Source: an uncultured bacterium
GTDB lineage: Bacteria; Eisenbacteria; RBG-16-71-46; CAIMUX01
Assembly (NCBI GenBank): GCA_946886185.1
Contig: CAMPIC010000089.1
Coordinates: forward strand, 1-8,680
Direction: 5' to 3'
Length of the DNA: 8,680 nucleotides
Shown here: one piece after another, positions 1 through 6,131 of the stretch
Layout: the number at the start of each line of letters is the position of its first letter
Numbering within the stretch: position 1 is the stretch's first letter
Translations under genes and position numbers: made by a program
The notes under the pieces: model-generated
Seen by the model: the letters and a program-made list of their open reading frames with translations, nothing else
What the model was told of the DNA's origin: nothing
The model's database searches: none

Positions 1-9
1 CGGGTCCAT
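1..9 (-). CDS. tssF: Probable start of TssF (partial, first three codons)
   Basis: Only ATG GAC CCG (Met-Asp-Pro) is inside the window, running off the left edge. TssF (ImpG/VasA family baseplate protein) often begins with Met-Asp-Pro, and tssF normally follows tssE, which ends at 84. The 74-nt spacer and the weak purine-rich stretch (GAGAG about 13 nt upstream) are not decisive. A GTG at 22-20 opens a different frame and is an alternative start. The identification rests on gene order and three residues, so confidence is limited. Confidence 0.4.
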
Positions 10-70
10 CGACGTCGCTCACTCTCGGTTGCTATGACTGACGACGCGAAGATCCATCGGCTTCGCTCAC
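5..70 (-). repeat. Direct repeat of an 18-nt start-codon region
   Basis: Positions 5-22 and 53-70 match at 16 of 18 bases. On the minus strand each copy begins GTGAGCGA and ends in an ATGGA start-like segment. The offset is 48 nt, so the two ATGs (57-55 and 9-7) are in the same frame, but a TGA after 12 codons separates them. The upstream copy therefore opens a very short frame just before the probable tssF start. It may be a duplicated initiation region or a short leader. No function is shown. Confidence 0.55.
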
Positions 71-83
71 CACCACCGCCCGC

Positions 84-587
84 TCAGCGGGACTGTTCGA
101 CGACCGAGATGTTGCCGGCTTCCAGATCCATTTCGGTGCGGAGGAAGAGACGCACCGGCAGCGGCAAGGCCCAGAGCTCCCCCTCCACATCGAATGTGAT
201 CGCGTTGTGATTGAGCTGATCCTGGTTGGCGCGCGCGCGGACGCGCACGCTCTCCGCGAGGATTCGGGGCTCGAATTGGACGATCGCCTGCCGAATCAGC
301 TTTTCGAGCGTCGCGAGGTCCACTGTAGAGGCGGTCTGGCCGGTGAAGTCGGGCATGCCGTAGTTGAGCGTCGACTTCTCGACCTCGGGATGCTCGGAGA
401 GATCGACCGAGGCGGCAAGATGCGACGTGTTGAGGAGCCAGCTCAAATCCCGCACCACTCCTTCGCGCAGCTTCTGGAGACTCAGGACACGGCGGTCGCG
501 CGACTCTTCCGCGCGCTCCGGATCGTCGTCGGTCAGCCGGTCGAGCAGCGAAGGTTGGAGGCGCTCGCGTTGGCTCAGCTCACTCAT
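84..587 (-). CDS. tssE: TssE, gp25-like T6SS baseplate protein
   Basis: Encodes 167 residues, the usual size for TssE. The family is homologous to the T4 phage baseplate wedge protein gp25 and joins the cytoplasmic baseplate to the first sheath ring. Family signatures are visible: an N-terminal PSLLDRL segment (12-18), LNYGMPDFTG (74-83), the conserved EPR triplet in QFEPRIL (104-110), and a C-terminal TEMDLEAG strand (151-158). The chosen ATG at 587-585 lies inside the end of tagJ, giving an 8-nt overlap (580-587) and probable translational coupling. The purine stretch GAGGAG lies about 13 nt upstream. A GTG at 599 is possible but sits too close to that stretch. The position after tagJ and before a likely tssF matches the P. 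aeruginosa H1 order. Identification is firm; the exact start is slightly less so. Confidence 0.94.
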   Translation of the reverse strand: MSELSQRERLQPSLLDRLTDDDPERAEESRDRRVLSLQKLREGVVRDLSWLLNTSHLAASVDLSEHPEVEKSTLNYGMPDFTGQTASTVDLATLEKLIRQAIVQFEPRILAESVRVRARANQDQLNHNAITFDVEGELWALPLPVRLFLRTEMDLEAGNISVVEQSR

Positions 588-1413
588 CGGTGCCGGCACG
601 CTCCTCGCCGACAGGCTCTTCTTCCGGAGAGTCGAGCCGGATCTCGCGCGCTTCCAGGAGCGCATAATCCGCCTGATCGGTCGTCAACATGCGAAGTCCG
701 GTTCCCTCGAAGAGATCCTCGCCGCGATCGATCCAATCGGTCTTGCGCGCCATGCGCACCTCCGGATCGGAGCTTGCTTCGGACCCGACATAGCGAGTGG
801 GAACGAATCCCACCGTCTGTCCCCCGTTCGCGAACTGGAGCTGCACGGGAGACCAGACCAGATCCCGCAGATCGGATGGCTTCTCGATGGACAGCGACCG
901 GAGCCGGCGAAACGGAATCCAGTAATAGCGGCCGTTGATGATCGTCTCCAACACCGGCCCGAGCCTGGGATCGGCGTCCGCGATCCAGGCAAAGGCATTG
1001 CCGTCCACCGTCCCGGAGGTCGCCTCCGCTTGCTCCAGGGCGGTTTCCCGCAGCCGCTGCGATTCGGCGATCTTCCCGCTCGCAGAGAGACGGAGCGCTT
1101 CGATCATGAGAGCGACCCACGGCTCCGGTTTGCCGAAGACGAGCGGAGAGCGTTCCCCGCTGAACACCTTCGCCCGAAAGGCCTCGCACTTGAGCGTCTC
1201 GCGATAGGTCTGCGCCATCGGAATGGTGGTCGCATCCATTTCGGAGACGACGCCGAGTTGGGTATTCGCTCGGTCCCACTGACCCAGGAGCGAATAGAGC
1301 TGAAAAAGGAAGGTCCGGTGCTTCGCATTGGCCGGATCTCGGCGCACGTCGGCCTGGAGCTCGGCCAGCGCCTTTTCCAGGTCGCCGTCCCGCAGGCTCT
1401 GTTCGGCCGACAT
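580..1413 (-). CDS. tagJ: TagJ/ImpE family T6SS sheath accessory protein
   Basis: Encodes 277 residues, close to ImpE/TagJ proteins. The N-terminal part (about 1-130) is helical and TPR-like, with repeated D/N-P-A-N and GQWDRA elements (DPANAKHR 27-34, LLGQWDRA 42-49). The family signature follows: FAWIADADPRLGPVLETIING (141-161), YYWIPF (163-168), LRDLVW (182-187) and the C-terminal VPTRYVGSE (204-212). In studied systems TagJ binds the TssB sheath subunit and is linked to ClpV-dependent recycling. It is found in only a subset of T6SSs, including P. aeruginosa H1. The start was chosen because AAGGAG (1420-1425 on the plus strand as CTCCTT) sits 6 nt before ATG 1413. The longer frame upstream has no family similarity. 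The tail is acidic (EEEPVGEE) and overlaps tssE. It is cytoplasmic, with no signal peptide or membrane segment. Confidence 0.93.
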   Translation of the reverse strand: MSAEQSLRDGDLEKALAELQADVRRDPANAKHRTFLFQLYSLLGQWDRANTQLGVVSEMDATTIPMAQTYRETLKCEAFRAKVFSGERSPLVFGKPEPWVALMIEALRLSASGKIAESQRLRETALEQAEATSGTVDGNAFAWIADADPRLGPVLETIINGRYYWIPFRRLRSLSIEKPSDLRDLVWSPVQLQFANGGQTVGFVPTRYVGSEASSDPEVRMARKTDWIDRGEDLFEGTGLRMLTTDQADYALLEAREIRLDSPEEEPVGEERAGTDE

Positions 1414-1498
1414 GACGAGCTCCTTAGAAGAGAGGTTTGGCGGTGAAAAGGCCGGCGCGGGTGCGCCGTTCCATGGATGAGCCCGAGTCGTCGCGACA

Positions 1499-1544
1499 CC
1501 GCCCGGATGACCGGGGGCGAGCGCCCTCCGGTTCATCCGGGCGG
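1499..1544 (-). terminator. Strong GC-rich hairpin in the hcp-tagJ gap
   Basis: Arms 1499-1510 and 1533-1544 are perfectly complementary over 12 bp. The helix continues inward with 1511-1514 against 1528-1531 and 1515-1518 against 1523-1526, separated by single unpaired T residues at 1532 and 1527, and closes with a 4-nt loop (1519-1522). That gives about 20 bp of almost pure GC stem starting 17 nt past the hcp stop. No T-run follows in the direction of transcription, so it is not a canonical intrinsic terminator. An mRNA 3'-end stabiliser or partial attenuator protecting abundant hcp message is more likely. The structure is seen in the sequence; the role is inferred. Confidence 0.7.
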
Positions 1545-1560
1545 AGCCGGACGATCGGCA

Positions 1561-2046
1561 TTACCACGCGATGTTGCCGGGGATGTCCCAACCCACGGGG
1601 ATCGCTCCTCCGTCGGCGGTTCCATCCTGCTTCTGCGCGGTGTACTCGAACTTCACCTTGGCGAAGTTGAGCGTGACGTTTTCGACGAGGCGATCCTCTC
1701 CGCCCGATCCGCCCGTCTGCACGCTCGTGCAGATCACGTCGGCGAGCGTCATGACGATGTACTCCAGCGGGCTGCTCCCTGCCTTGCGCACGGTCAGCTT
1801 CGCGGTCGGAAACTGGTTCCCCGTCATCGCGTACTGCATGAGCACCGGGGAGGCTTTGTCGACCCACTTGGTGAGCGTGAGGTCCTGCACGTTCACCTTT
1901 CCGGAGCCGCCGCCGCCGCCGGTATGCATAGTGCCGGACTGGCTCAGTCCCCACGACCAGGACAGCACGTCGATCTCGCCCCCATGCTTGGCGTCCTTCG
2001 ATTCACCCACGATGTCGCCAATCTTGATGAACATGTCAACAGCCAC
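1561..2046 (-). CDS. hcp: Hcp, T6SS inner-tube protein
   Basis: Encodes 161 residues, the normal Hcp size. Hcp forms hexameric rings that stack into the tube propelled by sheath contraction, and it is secreted without a signal peptide. Family features: MFIKIGDIVGESKDAKHGGEIDVLSWSWG (5-33), a glycine-rich loop HTGGGGGSGK (41-50), QDLTLTKWVDKASPVLM (54-70), and the C-terminal FEYTAQKQDG...GWDI (134-154). The start is GTG at 2046-2044, because GGGAG (2055-2059 as CTCCC) is 8 nt upstream. An in-frame ATG at 2034 would leave a spacing of about 20 nt. It has its own 198-nt upstream gap and a hairpin downstream, unlike its neighbours. Both are consistent with separate control of a protein needed in large amounts. 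Confidence 0.97.
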   Translation of the reverse strand: MAVDMFIKIGDIVGESKDAKHGGEIDVLSWSWGLSQSGTMHTGGGGGSGKVNVQDLTLTKWVDKASPVLMQYAMTGNQFPTAKLTVRKAGSSPLEYIVMTLADVICTSVQTGGSGGEDRLVENVTLNFAKVKFEYTAQKQDGTADGGAIPVGWDIPGNIAW

Positions 2047-2244
2047 GGCTCTGACTCCCTTCCTTACGATGTGGTGAGGTTCTCGCCTTGCTCGCCGCGT
2101 CGTCGGGCGGGCCGTGCGCTACCCCGGTGTTACAACACGATCTGGTTCTGCAGTCTCGCCGACTCGTGCTCTCCGCTCGAATGCGACGCTGGACTTATCG
2201 CTTCCGACCCGCCGCCGGTTGCGTGGGATCTTCGCTCCCTGATC
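2047..2244. other. tssC-hcp intergenic region with a short palindrome
   Basis: No convincing gene lies in these 198 nt. The sequence has an inverted repeat at 2127-2138, GTGTT-AC-AACAC (5-bp arms, 2-nt centre), about 80 nt upstream of the hcp GTG. That is a plausible place for a regulator of an hcp promoter. I did not find a well-spaced sigma70 or sigma54 promoter here. No U-tailed terminator follows tssC; only a weak GGGA/TCCC stem is present. It could simply be the hcp leader within a long message. Confidence 0.4.
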
Positions 2245-3735
2245 TCAGCCCTTTTCGGACGGCAGCTTCGAAACGAGCCGGAGCGACGCGGTCAGTCCCT
2301 CGAGCTGGTAGTGTGGCCGCAGGTAGAACTTCGCGTTGTAGTACCCAGGGTTCCCTTCGATGCTTTCCACCATCACTTCCGCGGCAGCCAGCGGCTTCAT
2401 CGCCTTGACCGATTCCGAAGAGTGCGCCGGGTCTCCATCCACGTACTTCAGGATCCATGCCTGGAGCCAGCGCTGCATCTCGTCACGCTCTTTGAACGAT
2501 CCGATCTTGTCGCGCACGATGCACTTCAGATAGTGGGCGAACCGGCAGGTCGCGAACAGATACGGCAGGCGCGCCGCCAGATTGGCGTTGGCGGTGGCGT
2601 CCGGATCGTCGTACTCGGACGGCTTCTGCAGAGATTGCGCGCCGATGAAAGCCGCGAAGTCGGAGTTCTTGCGGTGCAGGAGCGGCATGAAGCCGTTCTT
2701 GGCGAGCTCCGCCTCCCTCCGATCGGCGATTGCGATCTCGGTCGGGCACTTCATGTCCACTCCCCCTTCGTCGGTGGGGAACGCGTGCACCGGGAGCCCT
2801 TCCACCGCGCCACCCGACTCCACTCCGCGAATGCGCGAGCACCAACCGTACATCTTGAACGAGCGATTGATGTTCACGGCCATGGCGTAGGCCGAGTTGG
2901 ACCAGGTATAGCGGCTGTGGTCGGCCGAGCCGGTGTCTTCCTCGAATGCGAAATCCTCGACCGGATCGGTCTTGGACCCGTAGGGGAGCCGCGCCAGGTA
3001 GCGGGGCATGCAGAGTCCCAGATACCGCGAATCCTCGGAGTCGCGCAGCGAGCGCCAGGCCGCGTATTCCGGCGTGGTGAAGATCTTGGTCAGATCCCGC
3101 GGATTGGACAGCTCCTGCCAGGAGTCCATGGCCATCACGGTCGGAGAAGCCCCGGTGATGAACGGCGCATGGATCGCCGCCGCCACCTTGGACATCTCGC
3201 CCAGCAGCTCCACGTCGGGCGGACTGTGGTCGAAGTGGTAATCGCCCACCAGGCATCCGTACGGCTCGCCGCCGAACTGCCCATATTCCTCCTCGTACGC
3301 CTTCTTGAAGATCGGGCTCTGATCCCAGGAGGTGCCCTTGAACTTCTTCAGCGTCTTGTGGAGATCCTTCTTGGAGATGTTCATGACGCGGATCTTGAGC
3401 ATCTCGTCGGTCTCGGTGTTGTTGACCAGATGATGCAGACCGCGCCAGGCGCCCTCCAGCTTCTGGAACTCTTCATGATGGAGGATCACGTTGATCTGAT
3501 CGCTGAGGCGCTTGTCGATCTCGGCGATGATCGACTGGATGGTCGCGACGACGTCATCCGAAATCGTGACCGCGTCCTGCATGACCGACTCGGCGAGCGT
3601 CTGCACCGCCGACGTGACCGCTTCCTTGGCGCGCTCGGACTTCGGTTTGAACTCCTTCGTGAGGAGCGTCGCGAACTCGTCGGTGGTCAGTGTCTGGGCC
3701 TGCTGCCCCTGAGATTCCCGTGCTTCGTCTGCCAT
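2245..3735 (-). CDS. tssC: TssC (VipB/ImpC), large T6SS sheath subunit
   Basis: Encodes 496 residues, typical for TssC. With TssB it builds the contractile cytoplasmic sheath around the Hcp tube. Characteristic segments: EGAWRGLHHLV (94-104), ISKKDL (120-125), EEEYGQFGGEPYGCLVGDY (148-166), PFITGASP in the central region, WRSLRDSEDSRYLGLCMPR, and the C-terminal HYQLEGLTASLRLVSKLP strand that carries sheath-sheath contacts. The start is ATG 3735, with GGAG about 10 nt upstream. A much longer open frame continues upstream but only re-reads tssB in another frame. tssB ends 5 nt before, so the two subunits are probably translated together, as expected for 1:1 partners. There is no truncation and no missing family block that I can see. 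Confidence 0.98.
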   Translation of the reverse strand: MADEARESQGQQAQTLTTDEFATLLTKEFKPKSERAKEAVTSAVQTLAESVMQDAVTISDDVVATIQSIIAEIDKRLSDQINVILHHEEFQKLEGAWRGLHHLVNNTETDEMLKIRVMNISKKDLHKTLKKFKGTSWDQSPIFKKAYEEEYGQFGGEPYGCLVGDYHFDHSPPDVELLGEMSKVAAAIHAPFITGASPTVMAMDSWQELSNPRDLTKIFTTPEYAAWRSLRDSEDSRYLGLCMPRYLARLPYGSKTDPVEDFAFEEDTGSADHSRYTWSNSAYAMAVNINRSFKMYGWCSRIRGVESGGAVEGLPVHAFPTDEGGVDMKCPTEIAIADRREAELAKNGFMPLLHRKNSDFAAFIGAQSLQKPSEYDDPDATANANLAARLPYLFATCRFAHYLKCIVRDKIGSFKERDEMQRWLQAWILKYVDGDPAHSSESVKAMKPLAAAEVMVESIEGNPGYYNAKFYLRPHYQLEGLTASLRLVSKLPSEKG

Positions 3736-3740
3736 CGTAC

Positions 3741-4256
3741 TCACTCTCCGCCGGAGGTTCCGTCTTCGGGTTTCGGGGTCGAGGCCAGCGCCTGCAGGAG
3801 GGCCGGGTCCTTGAGGGCGCGTTGAATGAGATCCTCCGCGCCGGTCTTTCCGTCCATGTACGTGATCAGGTTCGCCAACTGCGTCCGCGCTTCGAGAAGC
3901 TTGTTGAGCGCTCCGACCTTGCGCGCGATCGCCCCGGGCGAGAAGTCGTCCATGCTCTCGAAGGTGATGTCGACGCTCATGTTCCCTTCCCCGGTGATGG
4001 TGTTGGGAACGGCGAAAGAGACGCGCGGCTTCATCGACTTGAGCCGATCGTCGAAGTTGTCCACGTCGATGTCGAGGAACTTGCGGTCCGCGACGGGGGC
4101 GAGCGGCTCTGCCGGATTGCCGGAGAGGTCTGCCATCACCCCCATGACGAACGGAAGCTGGATCTTCTTCTCGGCTCCGTAGAGCTCGACATCGTATTCG
4201 ATCTGAACGCGTGGTGCGCGGTTGCGAGCGATGAACTTCTGACTGCTCTGAGCCAA
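3741..4256 (-). CDS. tssB: TssB (VipA/ImpB), small T6SS sheath subunit
   Basis: Encodes 171 residues, the family norm. TssB pairs with TssC to form sheath protomers, and in other systems it is contacted by TagJ or ClpV. Signatures: APRVQIEYDVE (14-24), LPFVMGVMADLSG (34-46), the acidic FLDIDVDNFDDRLKSMKPR (60-78), the ITFESMDDFSP block (97-107), and a helical C-terminus ending in a Pro/Gly-rich tail. The start codon is TTG (4256-4254), not ATG. This is well supported because a full-strength AAGGAGGTGA (4260-4269 on the plus strand as TCACCTCCTT) lies just upstream, with 6 nt between AGGAGG and TTG. The preceding small ORF stops inside this ribosome-binding site. The weak start with a very strong site suggests tuned or coupled translation. 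Confidence 0.97.
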   Translation of the reverse strand: MAQSSQKFIARNRAPRVQIEYDVELYGAEKKIQLPFVMGVMADLSGNPAEPLAPVADRKFLDIDVDNFDDRLKSMKPRVSFAVPNTITGEGNMSVDITFESMDDFSPGAIARKVGALNKLLEARTQLANLITYMDGKTGAEDLIQRALKDPALLQALASTPKPEDGTSGGE

Positions 4257-4259
4257 GAG

Positions 4260-4269
4260 TCACCTCCTT
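4260..4269 (-). promoter_or_regulatory. Near-perfect Shine-Dalgarno fixing the TTG start of tssB
   Basis: The minus strand reads AAGGAGGTGA, complementary to the 16S 3' tail over ten bases. AGGAGG is followed by 6 nt and then TTG. The last three bases, TGA, are also the stop codon of the small upstream ORF. A ribosome ending that ORF would therefore sit on the tssB initiation site. Confidence 0.85.
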
Positions 4270-4577
4270 CCGTGGTTGGGGCGGTCCTCGCGGAGGACGT
4301 CCGTTTCGATTGGCTGAACCGTGAAAACGGTTGTCAGGTGGACGGTTACCGCGAGAGTAGTTCTAGCGCCGAACGTCTTCCCTGTCAACCGGAAGGGCCC
4401 CCGGGGAGGCCCAGCATGCAGTCGGGATGGTTCCCCGGCACGTCCCTCTTGCAGTCGGGCGGGCTCCGGCCCGACAGAAAGCCCCGCTTGAAGCCGGGTC
4501 GGCCCGACAGAAAGCCCCGCTTGCCGTCGGGTCGGCTCCACAGATAGCCCCGCGTGCGCGAAGTGCGACAAAGCCAT
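4260..4577 (-). CDS. Small ORF with 11-residue repeats between tssA and tssB
   Basis: Would encode 105 residues from ATG 4577. I do not recognise it. Residues 9-64 form five 11-residue units of the form AGLSVGPTRLQ: three close copies, one with a 2-residue insertion, and two degenerate. The rest (66-105) is Thr/Val-rich then charged. There is no signal peptide, membrane segment or Cys. In favour of translation: GGAGGAG lies 5 nt before the ATG, inside the end of tssA; every repeat unit and insertion is a multiple of three; and the stop TGA falls in the tssB ribosome-binding site. Against: codon use looks less regular than in the neighbours, low-complexity GC-rich repeats often stay open by chance, and known T6SS clusters have no gene here. 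It may be a real repeat protein, a coupling leader for tssB, or an expanded spacer. Confidence 0.4.
   Translation of the reverse strand: MALSHFAHAGLSVEPTRRQAGLSVGPTRLQAGLSVGPEPARLQEGRAGEPSRLHAGPPRGPFRLTGKTFGARTTLAVTVHLTTVFTVQPIETDVLREDRPNHGRR
4383..4553 (-). repeat. Tandem 33-nt repeat array
   Basis: Units on the minus strand lie at 4553-4521, 4520-4488, 4487-4449 (39 nt, with a 6-nt insertion), 4448-4416 and 4415-4383. The first two match at about 27 of 33 positions, and units two and three share an identical opening of 21 nt. The last two units are strongly diverged. The better copies carry CCGAC/GTCGG inverted ends (for example 4471-4475 with 4498-4502), so each can also fold as a small hairpin in RNA. 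The array lies in the only long spacer between tssA and tssB. Confidence 0.75.
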
Positions 4578-4579
4578 GA

Positions 4580-5587
4580 TCACTCCTCCGGACCCCGGAT
4601 CGACTCCGCTTCGTGGATGCCGCCCGGCGCCATGTCGCGCAGGATCTCCAGGAAACTCTTGGAAACGAGGCGCTTCGCCCGCTTGGCGAGCAGCGGCACC
4701 GGGCTGGACGGCTCGTGCCGGCTGAAATACTCGCAGATCTTGTCGAGCGCCCGAATGACGTCCTCACGGCTGTTGATCTCGCCGGTCGCCGGGGGAGGCG
4801 CCTGGGCCGCAGCCGTTCCCACCAGCGCGGCATCGACCACTCCGCGGCGGCTCAAGTGCTCGCCCAGCACCGATTGAATCCGTGCGAGAACGGGGGGTAG
4901 AGCGCTCAAATTGGGAGCGTGCATCGTGCCCGCGGTCGCGACGAGGAACGCGTCGATCGACGCGAACGTCTCGCTCGCCCGCGAGACGGCTTCCGCGGTC
5001 GCCTTGAGCTCCTCGAGGTCGGCATCCTGGAACGTGGCGTCGATGACCGACATTTCCACCGGCTGGCTCCCTGCCTCGTGCTGCGTTTCTCCCAAGGCGA
5101 TTTCGATGTCGCGCAGGGAGTACTGTCCGAGCCCCCGCGCCCGGACCAGCGGAGTCGCCTTGATATCGCGGATCGTGGTGTCTTGATCCACCAGGGTGAC
5201 GATGGCGTTGATGCGCATGGTCGGATCGTTGTCGTCGTCGGGATCCAAGCCAGGATGGACGTGCTCCCAGTGGCGTTCGAGCAGGGCGCGGAGCAAGTCG
5301 AGGCCGTCGGCGAAGCCGGAGAGTCCGTCCGTATGGACCAGCGCTCTCACGAGATAGGTGGCCGCGCGCAGATCGCGGCTTCGGGTGAGCACCGCGAGCG
5401 ACTTGGACTTGAGGTCCTTCCAGTCGGGCTCTTCCGCCGCGACCACGGTGCTCCCCATCTCCTGCTCGGGCTTTCCCTGCGCGGCCCGCTCCATCTCGCC
5501 GAACGCCGGATCGTATTCGAGATTTTCTCCACACGGCGATTCCGCGGAGATTTCCGACGAGAGGGCCGCAACATCGATGGTGCTCAT
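4580..5587 (-). CDS. tssA: TssA (ImpA family), T6SS assembly/cap protein
   Basis: Encodes 335 residues, similar in length to the short P. aeruginosa TssA1. TssA proteins share an N-terminal ImpA domain and interact with baseplate and sheath during assembly. The ImpA signature is plain: SPCGENLEYDPAFGEME (17-33), EPDWKDLKSKSLAVLTRSRDLR (53-74), a helical block to HWEHVHPGLDPDDDNDPTMR (106-125). The C-terminal block HEPSSPVPLLAKRAKRLVSKSFLEILRDMAPGG (291-323) fits the TssA1-like class. A variable Ala/Pro linker (about 255-270) separates them. The start is ATG 5587, with AGGAG at 5598-5602 and 10-nt spacing. The longer upstream frame is out-of-frame sequence of the zinc-ribbon gene. It begins 25 nt after that gene, and its end contains the start site of the small repeat ORF. 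Confidence 0.96.
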   Translation of the reverse strand: MSTIDVAALSSEISAESPCGENLEYDPAFGEMERAAQGKPEQEMGSTVVAAEEPDWKDLKSKSLAVLTRSRDLRAATYLVRALVHTDGLSGFADGLDLLRALLERHWEHVHPGLDPDDDNDPTMRINAIVTLVDQDTTIRDIKATPLVRARGLGQYSLRDIEIALGETQHEAGSQPVEMSVIDATFQDADLEELKATAEAVSRASETFASIDAFLVATAGTMHAPNLSALPPVLARIQSVLGEHLSRRGVVDAALVGTAAAQAPPPATGEINSREDVIRALDKICEYFSRHEPSSPVPLLAKRAKRLVSKSFLEILRDMAPGGIHEAESIRGPEE

Positions 5588-5612
5588 TTTGTCCAGTCTC
5601 CTGCTCTGGGAC

Positions 5613-6131
5613 TCAGCGTGTCTCGACCCACTCCGGGATCTCGAAGAACGTGATCCGGAGCGCCGCTTCCCCGGAGACGACGCGCCCCCCGCGAGGCAGC
5701 GGTCCATAGGAAAGTCCCACGCATGCTTGACCGTCGGTCGGCCTGGCACAGAACCCGGTCGTTTGCGGGCGGATCATGAGCTTGAAGGAGGCGTCCGCCG
5801 GATCTCCTTCCAGGATGCGCACACGACTCGGGCCTTCCACGGCCAGCGCATAGGGCCGTTCCTGATCGCGGAGCTCGAGATACGGAAGCTCCCGCGTGCC
5901 ATCGGCGTTCGAGATGAGTCCTCCCTCAACGCGGATCACTCCCCGAAGCAGCGGGTGGCCCGTGAACTTCGTGACCTCGGGCCATCGCGCCGGACAGTCC
6001 TCGCACCGGCTCGCTCCGGCGGCCAGCAGCCGCCCCCCCGCGCAAAATTGGAGCGGGCGGGCCGGAGAGCCGCAAGCGGAACAAACCGTCTGCCAAACCG
6101 GATTGTCGGCGTAACAGACCGCGCACTTCAT
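5613..6131 (-). CDS. Zinc-ribbon protein of unknown function in the T6SS operon
   Basis: Encodes 172 residues. The N-terminus holds C3-x2-C6 and C17-x2-C20, a clean four-Cys zinc ribbon. A second set, C30 then C43-x2-C46, looks like a second ribbon lacking one ligand. The remaining part (about 55-172) is strand-rich, with further Cys at two places (FCARPTDGQAC), and matches no family I can name. There is no signal peptide or membrane helix, so it is probably cytoplasmic. Its ATG (6131-6129) overlaps the stop of the FHA gene by 4 nt (ATGA), with GGAG 8 nt upstream at 6140-6143. It is therefore tightly coupled to the FHA gene. That pairing suggests the two work together, perhaps as a regulatory or scaffold pair for the secretion system. 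This role is inference. Confidence 0.88.
   Translation of the reverse strand: MKCAVCYADNPVWQTVCSACGSPARPLQFCAGGRLLAAGASRCEDCPARWPEVTKFTGHPLLRGVIRVEGGLISNADGTRELPYLELRDQERPYALAVEGPSRVRILEGDPADASFKLMIRPQTTGFCARPTDGQACVGLSYGPLPRGGRVVSGEAALRITFFEIPEWVETR

Noticed and set aside
364..1446. A 360-codon plus-strand frame opposite tagJ and tssE
   Set aside because: Antisense to genes with clear family signatures; Arg-rich with no recognisable motif.
1499..1544. A classical intrinsic terminator ending the operon after hcp
   Set aside because: No U-tract follows on the transcribed side, and tagJ and tssE continue in the same direction with good ribosome-binding sites.
1477..3825. A 782-codon frame on the plus strand across hcp and tssC
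   Set aside because: It lies antisense to two unmistakable T6SS genes, and its protein is rich in His/Arg/Val/Gly/Leu with no domain pattern. It is a GC-driven shadow.
3690..4547. A 285-codon plus-strand frame opposite tssB and the repeat spacer
   Set aside because: Antisense to tssB. Its tail merely reads the 33-nt repeats in the other direction.
4383..4553. The 33-nt repeats as a CRISPR array
   Set aside because: Units are contiguous with no unique spacers, several are diverged, and no cas gene is near.
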